Source: Deltaproteobacteria bacterium Ga0077550 | GTDB taxonomy: Bacteria; Myxococcota_A; Polyangia; Nannocystales; Nannocystaceae | Length of the DNA stretch: 64,000 bases | Direction of reading: 5' to 3' | NCBI GenBank assembly: GCA_001464385.1 | Contig: LNFB01000146.1 | Coordinates: 1-64,000, forward strand | Part shown: one piece after another, positions 7,502-15,723 of the stretch | How the letters are laid out: each line of letters begins with the position of its first letter | Numbering within the stretch: the stretch's first letter is position 1 | Made by a program: the position numbers and the translations under genes | The notes under the pieces: generated by a model | What the model was told of the DNA's origin: nothing | Databases searched by the model: none | The model's input: the letters and a program-made list of their open reading frames with translations, nothing else

Positions 7502-9055
7502 ATGGGGCTTCGACGCGGCGCCGCGCGGGGGACGATCGCGTGGGCCGTCGCCATCGTGCTGCCTGCGTGCGCCGACTCGGGCGCCGCTGCGGCGCCCGCA
7601 GGCACCTCGGAGTCGAGCGGCGTCGCGGGATCCTCGGGCGCGGCCGACGGCACGTCGACGGGCGCCAGCCCCGGCACCACCGGAGCCGACACCGGGCCGA
7701 CGCCGGGGCCGTGGGACGCGGGCTGGCCGATCCCCGCCGAGCCGCAGACCGAGGGCAACCCCGAGGCCGGGTGGATCCAGCTCGTGCACGCCGGCTATGT
7801 GTCGTGCGGCATCCCGATGTCGATGTGGCCGCTGGTGTCGCCGTTCCTCGGCGCGTTCGTCGACGGCGATCCGCTGCCGGGTCGCACCGGCGAGGCGGCG
7901 AGCATGCCGTACAACTGGAACATCGCGCTGGACGCCGACGGCGTGAAGATCGCGTCGCAGAACTGCCTGACCTGCCACGGCGGCTACTTCAACGGCGAGC
8001 TCGTCGTCGGCCTCGGCAACGCGCACACCGACTTCACCGAGCGCTTCGATCAGCTGCTGTCGCTGGTGCCGACGCCCGACCTGCCGGCCGGTGACCTCGG
8101 CGCGATGTCGAAGTTCCTCGATCGTCTGAAGGCGCTGGGCCCGTACACGGCGATGCGCACCATCGGCACCAACCCCGCCGAGGCGATGGCGGTGACGCTG
8201 GTCGCCCACCGCGATCGCCACACGCTGGCCTGGTCGGACGAGCCGCAGGAGCCGCTGCCGGAGATCATCGTGCCGTCGGATCCACCGCCGTGGTGGCGCG
8301 CGCACAAGAAGAACGCGCTGTTCTACAACGCGATGGCCCGCGGCGATCACCGCGGCACGATGATGCTCGCGTCGTCGCTGTGCACGGACACCGTCGAAGA
8401 GGCGACGATCATCGCCAGCTACTTCGACGACATCCACGCGTACGTGCGATCCGTGCGGGCCCCTGCGTATCCGTTCGCGATCGACGCGGCCCTCGCCGCC
8501 ACGGGCGAGGGGATCTTCGTGCGCGACTGCGCCGGCTGCCATGGCACCTACGGCGCGACCGAGGACGACGACACGTATCCCAACCTGCTGTTCCCGCTCG
8601 ACGTCATCGGCACCGATCCGGTCGTCGCCGAGGGGGGCACCGTCCACGCGCCGCACATGGTGCAGTGGTACAACGAGTCGTTCTTCGGCCAGATCACGCG
8701 GATGGAGCCGGACGATCCGTTCGTCGGCTACGCCGCGCCGCCCCTCGACGGCGTGTGGGCGACCGGGCCGTTCCTGCACAACGGCTCGGTCCCGAGCATC
8801 GCGCTCGTCCTCGACAGCACCCGTCGCCCGACGTACTGGCGGCGGGTCGACTACGACTCGGCGAACTTCGACGACAAGGACCTCGGCTGGCCGTGGCTCG
8901 CCGTCGATCACGGTCACGACGGGCTCGCGCCGGCCGAGGCCAAGTACATCTACGACACCACGCAGTTCGCCCACGACAACGGCGGTCACACGTTCGGGGA
9001 TCACCTCGGTGACGACGAGCGGACCGCGGTGCTCGAGTACCTGAAGACGCTCTGA
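7502..9055 (+). CDS. Diheme c-type cytochrome lipoprotein (RoxA/di-heme peroxidase-like)
   Basis: 517 residues from ATG 7502, which puts a signal ending VLPAC at the N-terminus (a lipoprotein with a Ser/Gly/Thr linker). Two covalent heme motifs are present, CLTCH (near residue 155) and CAGCH (near residue 340). The C-terminal segment APPLDGVWATGPFLHNGSVP is the signature of the RoxA/MauG-related diheme cytochromes, in which this loop lies near the active heme. Family members oxidise small molecules or cleave polymers such as rubber, or act as peroxidases; this one's substrate is unknown. It is an exported electron-transfer protein acting outside the inner membrane. A hairpin begins at the stop codon. 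Confidence 0.8.
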   Translation: MGLRRGAARGTIAWAVAIVLPACADSGAAAAPAGTSESSGVAGSSGAADGTSTGASPGTTGADTGPTPGPWDAGWPIPAEPQTEGNPEAGWIQLVHAGYVSCGIPMSMWPLVSPFLGAFVDGDPLPGRTGEAASMPYNWNIALDADGVKIASQNCLTCHGGYFNGELVVGLGNAHTDFTERFDQLLSLVPTPDLPAGDLGAMSKFLDRLKALGPYTAMRTIGTNPAEAMAVTLVAHRDRHTLAWSDEPQEPLPEIIVPSDPPPWWRAHKKNALFYNAMARGDHRGTMMLASSLCTDTVEEATIIASYFDDIHAYVRSVRAPAYPFAIDAALAATGEGIFVRDCAGCHGTYGATEDDDTYPNLLFPLDVIGTDPVVAEGGTVHAPHMVQWYNESFFGQITRMEPDDPFVGYAAPPLDGVWATGPFLHNGSVPSIALVLDSTRRPTYWRRVDYDSANFDDKDLGWPWLAVDHGHDGLAPAEAKYIYDTTQFAHDNGGHTFGDHLGDDERTAVLEYLKTL

Positions 9056-9059
9056 GATC

Positions 9060-9094
9060 GGCCGCGGCGCTTGCCGTTGCGACCGACCGCGGCC
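9060..9094 (+). terminator. Hairpin after the diheme cytochrome gene
   Basis: Perfect 8-bp arms GGCCGCGG (9060-9067) and CCGCGGCC (9087-9094) with a 19-nt loop, four bases after the stop codon and just before the molybdenum hydroxylase start. There is no T-run. Confidence 0.35.
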
Positions 9095-9106
9095 TATCCT
9101 CGGCGG

Positions 9107-11353
9107 ATGCACGACGGGGGTTGGGTCGGTCGCAGCGTCCAGCGGCGCGAGGGATCGGACAAGGTCAACGGCAAGCTGGCCTACATCGACGATCTGTCGC
9201 TGCCCGGGATGCTCCACGGCGTGACCGTGCGCAGCCCGGTGGCGCGGGCGCGGATCCGGGGGATTTCGTTCGGGCCGGGCGTGCCGTGGGAAGAGGTCGT
9301 CGTGGTCGGTCCCGCGGATCTGCCGGGTCCCAACGTCGTCAAGCTCATCGACGTCGATCAGCCGCTGCTCGCCGACGGCGAGGTCCGCCACTGCGACGAG
9401 CCGATCCTGCTGCTCGCGCACGCCGACAAGGCCGTCGCCGAGCGGGCCCGCGCGGCGGTCGTCCTCGACCTCGAGCCGTTGCCCGCGGTGTTCGACCTCG
9501 ACGCGGCGATCCGCGGCGACGTCGTGGTGTGGGGCAAGGACAACCTGTTCCGCGAGTATCGCGTCGCGCACGGCGACGTCGACGCGGCGCTGTCCGAGCC
9601 CGACGTGATCGTCCTCGAGGGCACCTACGAGACCGGCGCCCAGGAGCAGATGTACATCGAGCCCCAGGGCATGATCGCCGAGTTCGATCCGGAGCACGGC
9701 GTCACCGTGCGCGGCTCGCTGCAGTGCCCGTACTACGTGCACGCCGCCCTGGTCGCGCTGTTCGAGCTGCCGCCCGAGCGCATCCGCGTGATCCAGGCGA
9801 CCACCGGCGGTGGGTTCGGCGGCAAGGAGGAGTACCCGTCGATCATCGCGGCGCACGCCGCCGTGCTCGCGCGCAAGGCCGGCCGCCCGGTGAAGATGAT
9901 CTACGACCGCGTCGAGGACGTGATGGCGACGACCAAGCGCCACCCGTCGCGCACGGTGGTGCGGACGGCGGTGCGCCCGGACGGGACCCTGGTCGCGCTC
10001 GATCTGGATTTCGTGATCGACGGTGGCGCGTACCTGACGCTGTCGCCGGTGGTGCTGTCGCGCGGCACGATCCACGCGGCGGGGCCGTACCGTTGGCCCC
10101 ACGTGCGGCTGCGGGCGCGGGCGATCGCGACCAGCCATCCCCCGCACGGGGCGTTCCGCGGGTTCGGAGCGCCGCAGAGCGTCTTCGCGATCGAGCGCCA
10201 CCTCGACCGCGTCGCGACGCGCCTGGGGATCGATCCGGCGGAGCTGCGCCGGCGCAACCTGCTACGGCAGGGCGACCGCACCGCGGTGGGCCAGCTGATC
10301 ACCGAGCCTGTCGATCTCGATCTCGTGCTCGACCGGGCGCTCGCGATGTCGAATTGGACCGAGACGCGCGCGCGCTTCGAGGCGGAGAACGGCGCGGGCG
10401 GGCCGCTGCGGCGCGGCCTCGGGCTGGCGTTCTTCTACCACGGGGCGGGGTTCACCGGCGCCGGCGAGGTCCACCTCGCCTCGGTCGCGCACACCGAGAT
10501 CACCGCCGAGGGGCGCCTGCGCGTGCTCGCGGCGAGCACGGAGATCGGGCAGGGGACCAACACGATCTTCGCGCAGATCGCCGCCGACGCGTCGGGCGTG
10601 GCGATCGAGGGCGTCGATGTCGTGCAGCCCGACACCGAGTTCGTGCCGAACAGCGGCCCGACGGTCGCGTCGCGCACGACGATGGTCGTCGGTCGGCTGG
10701 TCGGCGAGGCCTCCCGGGCGCTGCGCGTGCGCCTCGTCGAGGCCGGGTTGCTCGACGATCGCAGCGACGCGTCGGACGCATTCGCGGCCGCGGCCCGGGC
10801 CTACGTCGCGCGGCACGGCGTACTGCGGACCCAGGCCAGCTATCGGCCGCCCGAGGGCATCGCGTGGGACGAGAAGAACTTCCAGGGCGACGCCTACGCC
10901 GCATACGCGTGGGCGGCCTATGTCGCCGAGGTCACGGTGGACCTGCGCAGCGCCGAGGTCCGCGTCGACGACTTCGTCGCGGTGCAGGAGGCCGGTCGCA
11001 TCGTGAACCCCACACTCGCCGCCGGGCAGATCGAGGGCGGCGTCGCCCAGGGCATCGGCTGGGCGATCTACGAGCGCGTGGTGTGGAAGGACGGCCGCGT
11101 CCGCAACCCGCAGATGACGAACTACATCATCCCCACCGCGGTCGACACCCCGCGGATCCGCGTCGAGTTCGTGCCGCCGTTCGCCGGCGACGCGGCGCCG
11201 TGCAAGGGCATCGGCGAGCTGCCGATGGACGGCCCGGCCCCGGCGATCCTCGCCGCGGTCGGCCACGCGACCGGCACCGAGCCCGTCGCGATCCCCATGC
11301 TGCCCGAGCAACTGCTGACCATCCTCGAGGAGTCGCGCCATGGCGCACGCTGA
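9107..11353 (+). CDS. Molybdopterin-binding large subunit, xanthine dehydrogenase family
   Basis: 748 residues from ATG 9107, where homology begins (GRSVQRREGSDKVNGKLAY). The molybdenum-cofactor signatures are present: TTGGGFGGKEEYPS, PHGAFRGFGAPQ, EIGQGTNT, and the catalytic base Glu in CKGIGELPMDGPAP. The CO-dehydrogenase active-site loop (AYRCSFR) is absent, so this is a hydroxylase or dehydrogenase of the xanthine/aldehyde/aroyl-CoA type. It is cytoplasmic, with no signal peptide. It is first in a three-gene unit with the 2Fe-2S subunit (14-nt overlap) and FAD subunit (4-nt overlap), so the heterotrimer is probably made stoichiometrically. The substrate cannot be assigned; it is not the partner of the HcrB-like subunit at the window edge, since it has its own FAD subunit. 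Confidence 0.9.
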   Translation: MHDGGWVGRSVQRREGSDKVNGKLAYIDDLSLPGMLHGVTVRSPVARARIRGISFGPGVPWEEVVVVGPADLPGPNVVKLIDVDQPLLADGEVRHCDEPILLLAHADKAVAERARAAVVLDLEPLPAVFDLDAAIRGDVVVWGKDNLFREYRVAHGDVDAALSEPDVIVLEGTYETGAQEQMYIEPQGMIAEFDPEHGVTVRGSLQCPYYVHAALVALFELPPERIRVIQATTGGGFGGKEEYPSIIAAHAAVLARKAGRPVKMIYDRVEDVMATTKRHPSRTVVRTAVRPDGTLVALDLDFVIDGGAYLTLSPVVLSRGTIHAAGPYRWPHVRLRARAIATSHPPHGAFRGFGAPQSVFAIERHLDRVATRLGIDPAELRRRNLLRQGDRTAVGQLITEPVDLDLVLDRALAMSNWTETRARFEAENGAGGPLRRGLGLAFFYHGAGFTGAGEVHLASVAHTEITAEGRLRVLAASTEIGQGTNTIFAQIAADASGVAIEGVDVVQPDTEFVPNSGPTVASRTTMVVGRLVGEASRALRVRLVEAGLLDDRSDASDAFAAAARAYVARHGVLRTQASYRPPEGIAWDEKNFQGDAYAAYAWAAYVAEVTVDLRSAEVRVDDFVAVQEAGRIVNPTLAAGQIEGGVAQGIGWAIYERVVWKDGRVRNPQMTNYIIPTAVDTPRIRVEFVPPFAGDAAPCKGIGELPMDGPAPAILAAVGHATGTEPVAIPMLPEQLLTILEESRHGAR

Positions 11354-11864
11354 ATCCGTCGCCCCCGCCCCTGCCCATCCCGAGGTCGCGTTCGTCGTCA
11401 ACGGCGCGCCCGCGGCGGTCCACGCCCACCCGATGTCGCGCCTGCTCGACGTGCTGCGCGAGGACCTGCACCTGTTCGGCACCAAGGAGGGCTGCGGCGA
11501 GGGCGAGTGCGGGGCGTGCTCCGTGTTCGTCGACGGCGTGCTGGTCAACAGCTGCCTCGTGCCGGTGTGCCAGGTGGCCGGCGCGCGCATCGAGACCATC
11601 GAGGGCATGTCGGCGCACCCGCGGCTGCGCGTGCTGCAGGAGGCGTTCGTGCGCGACGGCGGGGCGCAGTGCGGCATCTGTACGCCCGGCATGCTGATGG
11701 CGGCCGCGGCCCTCGTGCAGGTCGACACCGACGCCGACGAGGCGACGATCCGCACCGCGCTCGCGGGCAACCTGTGCCGTTGCACCGGCTACGTGCGCAT
11801 CGTCGACGCGGTGGTCCACGCCCTCGCCGAGCTGCGGGCGGCCGACGCCGGGGGGACGCCATGA
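11340..11864 (+). CDS. (2Fe-2S)-binding small subunit of molybdenum hydroxylase
   Basis: 174 residues. The N-terminal plant-type ferredoxin domain has the ligands CGEGECGAC and a later SC (near residue 77); the C-terminal helical domain has the second cluster ligands in QCGICTPGM and NLCRCTGY. Both 2Fe-2S clusters are therefore intact. The start ATG overlaps the end of the large-subunit gene by 14 nt, and the gene ends in an ATGA overlap with the FAD subunit. It shuttles electrons from the Mo site to FAD within the trimer. About 15 extra residues precede the ferredoxin fold; no Tat motif is visible, so it is expected to be cytoplasmic. Confidence 0.93.
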   Translation: MAHAESVAPAPAHPEVAFVVNGAPAAVHAHPMSRLLDVLREDLHLFGTKEGCGEGECGACSVFVDGVLVNSCLVPVCQVAGARIETIEGMSAHPRLRVLQEAFVRDGGAQCGICTPGMLMAAAALVQVDTDADEATIRTALAGNLCRCTGYVRIVDAVVHALAELRAADAGGTP

Positions 11865-12751
11865 GGGCCTGGCTCCCGGACTTCACCGTCCACGTCGCGC
11901 GCGACGTCGACGACGTGCTCGCGCACCTCGCCGACGGCGACTGGCTGCCGCTCGCCGGCGGAACCGATGTGATGGTCGTGCTCGCGGCGGGGCAGCTCCC
12001 CGCGGCGAAGTACGTCAGCATCTGGGGCGTGCCCGGGCTGCGCGGCATCGACGTGCGCGACGACGAGGTCGCGATCGGATCGCTGACGACGTACACCGAC
12101 GTCTCGCAGCACCCCGTGCTCGCGCGCGAGTTCCCGATGCTCGGCGTCGCGGCGCGGCTCTCGGGCGCCGCGGCGATCCAGAACCGCGGAACCATCGGAG
12201 GCAACGTCGCGAACGCGTCGCCGGCCGCCGACACGCCGCCGGCCCTGTTCGCCTACGGGGCCGAGATCGAGCTCGTCGGGCCCGGGGGGCGACGCCGGGT
12301 GCCCTACGCCGACTTCCACACCGGCTACAAGACGACGCGGCGCCGCCCCGACGAGCTCATCTCGAGCGTGCTGCTGCCGCGACCGCGCCCGTCGACCGCG
12401 CGTCGCCGCGTGCAGGTCTATCGCAAGGTCGGCACGCGGAAGGCCCAGGCGATCGCGAAGGTCGGGTTGGCCGTCGCCATGGATCTCGAGGGGGACGTCG
12501 TCATCGACTGTGGCTTGGGGCTCTCGAGCGTGGCGGCGGTCCCGCTCGTGGGGTCGCGTACCGCCTCGGCCCTGCGTGGGCGAAGCCTCGCCGACGCGAT
12601 CGATGATGCAGTTCGTGCGCTCGCCTCCGAGATCCACCCGATCGACGACGTGCGCTCGACGGCCGAGTACCGGCGTCGCGTCGCGGAGAACCTCTGGCGT
12701 GACGTCCTCGAGGCGACGCTCGCCGGCCGCGCGCCGATCGACGCGCTGTGA
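11861..12751 (+). CDS. FAD-binding medium subunit of molybdenum hydroxylase
   Basis: 296 residues from the ATG overlapping the previous stop (ATGA). The N-terminal FAD domain has LAGGTDVMVVL and the second FAD loop IQNRGTIGGNVANASPAAD; the C-terminal CO_deh_flav_C domain follows from about residue 185. Unlike the FAD subunit at the window start, it lacks the four-cysteine [4Fe-4S] insertion, so the two hydroxylases are of different types. It accepts electrons from the 2Fe-2S subunit and passes them to NAD+ or another carrier. Confidence 0.92.
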   Translation: MRAWLPDFTVHVARDVDDVLAHLADGDWLPLAGGTDVMVVLAAGQLPAAKYVSIWGVPGLRGIDVRDDEVAIGSLTTYTDVSQHPVLAREFPMLGVAARLSGAAAIQNRGTIGGNVANASPAADTPPALFAYGAEIELVGPGGRRRVPYADFHTGYKTTRRRPDELISSVLLPRPRPSTARRRVQVYRKVGTRKAQAIAKVGLAVAMDLEGDVVIDCGLGLSSVAAVPLVGSRTASALRGRSLADAIDDAVRALASEIHPIDDVRSTAEYRRRVAENLWRDVLEATLAGRAPIDAL

Positions 12752-12829
12752 CGGCGAACACCGGCGCGCGTCGACGTACCTCGGTGCGAGTGGCGGTTGC
12801 GTCGATGGGTGTCAAGCTGAGGCATAGGC

Positions 12830-13066
12830 ATGGACCGGGCAGCACGCGCCAAGATCGACTCGTTGCTCTACGAGGTGCGCGGCTTCCCGGAGCGCGCGCC
12901 CTGGGATCTCGAGGGGCTGGCGCGGCGCTACCAGCTCGACCCGGTGATCGTCCGCGGCCTGCTCGAGACCGAGGGCGTCGCGTTCCTCGGGGACGAGGAC
13001 GAGGACGGCGCCGATCCCAACGGCACCACGCAGGTGATGAACCAGGACGACCTCGGCCTGGGCTAG
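12830..13066 (+). CDS. Small acidic protein of unknown function
   Basis: 78 residues, not recognised. The N-terminal half (APWDLEGLARRYQLDPVIVR) is predicted helical and resembles one half of a small helix-turn-helix, and the C-terminal 28 residues are acidic and disordered. It is a free-standing gene between the hydroxylase operon and an envelope protein. A GC-rich inverted repeat follows its stop codon. Coding is supported by codon-position GC bias and a plausible ATG, but not by a recognised family. Confidence 0.6.
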   Translation: MDRAARAKIDSLLYEVRGFPERAPWDLEGLARRYQLDPVIVRGLLETEGVAFLGDEDEDGADPNGTTQVMNQDDLGLG

Positions 13067-13085
13067 CCGCGGCCCTGGCCGCGGC
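13066..13085 (+). terminator. GC-rich inverted repeat after the 78-residue gene
   Basis: GCCGCGGCC (13066-13074) and GGCCGCGGC (13077-13085) are perfect complements at the TAG stop. The motif ccgcggccctgg is repeated immediately downstream. This may be a terminator-like hairpin or a small palindromic repeat; there is no T-tract. Confidence 0.3.
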
Positions 13086-13152
13086 CCTGGCCGCGCGTCG
13101 TCGGGCGCGCGGGTGACGGGGTCGAGGGCGTCGGTGTATCGTGCGCGTCTCG

Positions 13153-14364
13153 ATGGCGCGTCGCCGGGTTCTCGTTTGCTGCGTAGGTCTGGTCCTGGGC
13201 AGCCTCGCCGGCGCCACGACGGTGGCCGCGGCGCCGCCGGCGGTGCGCGAGTACGACGGGCCCGCCGAGGTCGGCGCCGATCCGGACGCCGTCGCGATCG
13301 AGCCCGCCGCCGTCGCGGAGCCGGAGCCGGAGCCCGAGCCGGAGCCAGAGCTCGCGCACGAGGTGGACCCCGAGCCCGCCGCGCGGCCGTCGGTCGACGA
13401 GATGATCGCGCCCGAGGTCGAGCCGGCGGAGAAGGCGTGGATGCCCCGGCACCGGCTCATCTACCGCAACCTCGTGGCCGGCCGCATCAACCCGCGGGGC
13501 GCGGTCAACGACCTCACGCTCGGCTATCGGCTGCAGATCCTCCGCCGCACCCCGCCGCTGTTCCGCGACTCCTACGCGATGCTGGGCGCGCATGCCTTCG
13601 TGACGCCTGCGTTCGTGCGCGTCGGCCCGACCGTGGAGTTCCAGCCGGTCGCGGTGTTGAACGTCGGCGCGACCTACGACGTCGTCGGTGCCTTCGGCAA
13701 CTTCAAGCAGGTGCAATCGTTCGCCACGCCGACCGATCGCTGGGGCCCGGACGACCTGAAGCGCAACGGCGAGGCCGGTGACAACTACCGCACGTGGGGG
13801 CACCTCGTGACCCTCTCGGCGATGCTGCAGTTCAAGTACAAGCGCGTCGCCCTGCGCACCGCCACGCGCGGGCACTGGTCGCGCATGCGCCTGCGCGACG
13901 GCGATCGTGTGTACTACGACGCCGCGCTCGACCTCCTGGTACCCAACGACGGCTGGTCGATCATCAACGAGACCGACCTGCTGTACATGTTCGACCGCGG
14001 GCTGCGGCTCGTGGTGCGCCACAGCGTCTCCCACGCGTTCTACCGGCGCCGCGACTTCCTCCCGGCCGAGCCGGTGAGCCAGCCCAACGGGCCCACCTCG
14101 CGCCTCGGCCCCGCGGTGACCTACACGTTCTTCGATCGGCCCGGGGCCCGCTTCAACCGCCCGACCGTGTTCCTGCTGTCGCAGTGGTGGCTCCGTCACC
14201 GGTTCCGCACCGGCGAGCAGTCGAGCGCCGGGATCCCCTACCTCGCGGTCGGGTTCTCCTTCGAGGGCGACATCGTCCCCCACCGCAAGGTCGAGCGCCG
14301 CCGCGGTGGCCGCCGCCGCGGGACCGACCTCGAGACCCCCGCGCCGCCGGGCCCCGTGCCCTGA
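13153..14364 (+). CDS. Exported protein of unknown function, probable outer-membrane barrel
   Basis: 403 residues from ATG 13153 (an in-frame GTG at 13141 adds four). Signal peptide MARRRVLVCCVGLVLGSLAG with cleavage near VAAA. Residues about 40-105 are a Pro/Glu-rich spacer with a PEPEPEPE run. The remainder has alternating hydrophobic residues, many aromatics and turns typical of a beta-barrel (LTLGYRLQILRR, YTFFDRPGARF, YLAVGFSFEGD), followed by a basic tail. No family is recognised. The next gene starts 16 nt downstream on the same strand, so the two may be cotranscribed. Confidence 0.7.
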   Translation: MARRRVLVCCVGLVLGSLAGATTVAAAPPAVREYDGPAEVGADPDAVAIEPAAVAEPEPEPEPEPELAHEVDPEPAARPSVDEMIAPEVEPAEKAWMPRHRLIYRNLVAGRINPRGAVNDLTLGYRLQILRRTPPLFRDSYAMLGAHAFVTPAFVRVGPTVEFQPVAVLNVGATYDVVGAFGNFKQVQSFATPTDRWGPDDLKRNGEAGDNYRTWGHLVTLSAMLQFKYKRVALRTATRGHWSRMRLRDGDRVYYDAALDLLVPNDGWSIINETDLLYMFDRGLRLVVRHSVSHAFYRRRDFLPAEPVSQPNGPTSRLGPAVTYTFFDRPGARFNRPTVFLLSQWWLRHRFRTGEQSSAGIPYLAVGFSFEGDIVPHRKVERRRGGRRRGTDLETPAPPGPVP

Positions 14365-14379
14365 TACGATGGCGGCCGC

Positions 14380-14964
14380 ATGGTCGAGGCCTCGGAGTGG
14401 CGACGCTGTAGTTCCTGCAAGAAGCCGATCGGGTTCGCGGTGACGTACTTCGAATGCAGCGTGTCGACGTGCACGCGCAAGCGGACCGGCTACGCGTTCT
14501 GCTCGGTGGACTGCTGGGAGATCCACCTTCCGATGATGCGTCACCGCGAGGCGTGGGCGGTCGAGGCGACCTCGCCCACGCGCGAGGCGTGGGCGCAGGA
14601 GCTGGCGCAGGACGACGGCGCTCGCACGGGGACGGCATCGTCGTCGGGCGCAGGCAAGCCCGTGGCCGCCCCGGCCCCCGCCGCTGCGCCGGTCGTGCGG
14701 CGCAGCGACGGCGAGGGCGGTCGACGCATCGCGGTGCCGTCGGCGCCGGCGACCCCACCTGCGCCGCGCGAGGTCCTCGTCATCGCGTCGCGGCTCAAGG
14801 AGTACATCCGTCAGCGCTACGGCATGAACACCTCCGACGGCGTGCTCGAGGATCTGTCGGATCACCTGCGCAGGCTGTGCGATCGTGCGGTGCTCCACGC
14901 CCGCGAGGACGGGCGCAAGACGGTGCTCGATCGCGACTTCGCGTTCCTCTCCGAGTCGAAGTGA
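14380..14964 (+). CDS. Zinc-finger protein with C-terminal histone-fold domain
   Basis: 194 residues in three parts. Residues 10-55 hold a metal-binding module: C10, C13, C26, C31, C41, C45 and H49 (CSSC, ECSVSTC, FCSVDC), which looks like a treble-clef zinc finger. Residues 60-125 are a Ser/Ala/Pro linker. Residues about 128-190 align with archaeal and bacterial single histone folds: VLVIASRLKEYIRQ as the first helix, DGVLEDLSDHLRRLC as the long central helix, and HAREDGRKTVLDRDF, the loop and final helix with the RT-type pair typical of HMfB-like histones. It probably binds DNA or acts as a histone-like adaptor; no enzymatic domain is seen. The TGA stop overlaps the GTG of the VanX-like gene. 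Function is inferred from fold only. Confidence 0.8.
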   Translation: MVEASEWRRCSSCKKPIGFAVTYFECSVSTCTRKRTGYAFCSVDCWEIHLPMMRHREAWAVEATSPTREAWAQELAQDDGARTGTASSSGAGKPVAAPAPAAAPVVRRSDGEGGRRIAVPSAPATPPAPREVLVIASRLKEYIRQRYGMNTSDGVLEDLSDHLRRLCDRAVLHAREDGRKTVLDRDFAFLSESK

Positions 14965-15716
14965 CGAGGGGGCTCCGCGGCGGCGCGGCGTGGTTGCTGC
15001 TCGCGTGCGGGGCGGGTCCGGCCCCCGCGCCCGATGCAGCGCCGGCGCCCGTCGCTGCGACGGCCCCCACCGCGATCGATGCGGCCCCTCGCGTCGCCGC
15101 GCCCACGACCGCTGTCGACGCGCCCGCGGCCCCACCGGTGGCCGGGCCGCCGCCGCCCGAGCTCGTCGATCTCCGCGTCGCGGTCCCCGGCCTGCGCCTC
15201 GCGATCGGCTACGCGACCGCGGAGAATTTCACCGGCGCGCCGCTGCCCGGCTACGACGCGCCCGGAGCGTGGGCGCACCCCGAGCTGGCCTCCGCGCTGC
15301 GGGCCGTCGACGACGCGCTCGCGCCCGAGGGCCTCGGCCTGCTGGTGTTCGACGCGTACCGACCCAAGCGCGCGACCGCGGCGATGGTCGCGTGGGCGCG
15401 CGCGCAGGGCCGCAGCGATCTGCTGCGCGACGGCTACATCGCCGAGCGTTCGCAGCACAACCGGGGCCTCGCGATCGATCTCACCCTCGTCGCGCGCGAC
15501 ACCGGAGCGCCGCTCGACATGGGCGGGGCGTGGGACGCCTTCCTGCCCGAAAGCGCCGCCTTCGCGGCCACCGGAGACGCGCTGGCCCACCGCAAGCGCC
15601 TGCGCGAGGCGATGCTCGAGCACCGCTTCTCGCCGCACGACGGCGAGTGGTGGCACTTCTCGCTGCCCCACGCCCGCGCGCCGGTCCTCGATGTCGTCTA
15701 CGCGCCCGCGCGGTGA
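14961..15716 (+). CDS. D-Ala-D-Ala dipeptidase (VanX/M15D family) lipoprotein
   Basis: 251 residues from GTG 14961, overlapping the previous stop as GTGA and giving a lipoprotein signal (WLLLACGAG), then an Ala/Pro-rich spacer of about 55 residues. The catalytic domain has the VanX hallmarks: FDAYRPKRAT, the zinc ligands in SQHNRGLAIDLTL (His and Asp), MGGAWDAF, and the base Glu plus third zinc ligand in GEWWHFS. It hydrolyses D-Ala-D-Ala-type dipeptides, here probably in the periplasm because of the lipid anchor, so peptidoglycan recycling or degradation is more likely than vancomycin resistance. No vanHA genes are adjacent. Confidence 0.88.
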   Translation: MTRGLRGGAAWLLLACGAGPAPAPDAAPAPVAATAPTAIDAAPRVAAPTTAVDAPAAPPVAGPPPPELVDLRVAVPGLRLAIGYATAENFTGAPLPGYDAPGAWAHPELASALRAVDDALAPEGLGLLVFDAYRPKRATAAMVAWARAQGRSDLLRDGYIAERSQHNRGLAIDLTLVARDTGAPLDMGGAWDAFLPESAAFAATGDALAHRKRLREAMLEHRFSPHDGEWWHFSLPHARAPVLDVVYAPAR

Positions 15717-15723
15717 TCCGCGC

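Noticed and set aside
6086..10201. Minus-strand open frame of 1371 codons opposite the metalloprotease, cytochrome and molybdenum subunit genes
   Set aside because: Arg/His/Asp-rich composition with no domain. It is the antisense shadow of strongly supported plus-strand genes, as expected at this GC.
14961..15716. Vancomycin resistance role for the VanX-like protein
   Set aside because: No vanA, vanH, vanR or vanS genes nearby, and the lipid anchor suggests a periplasmic peptidoglycan role.
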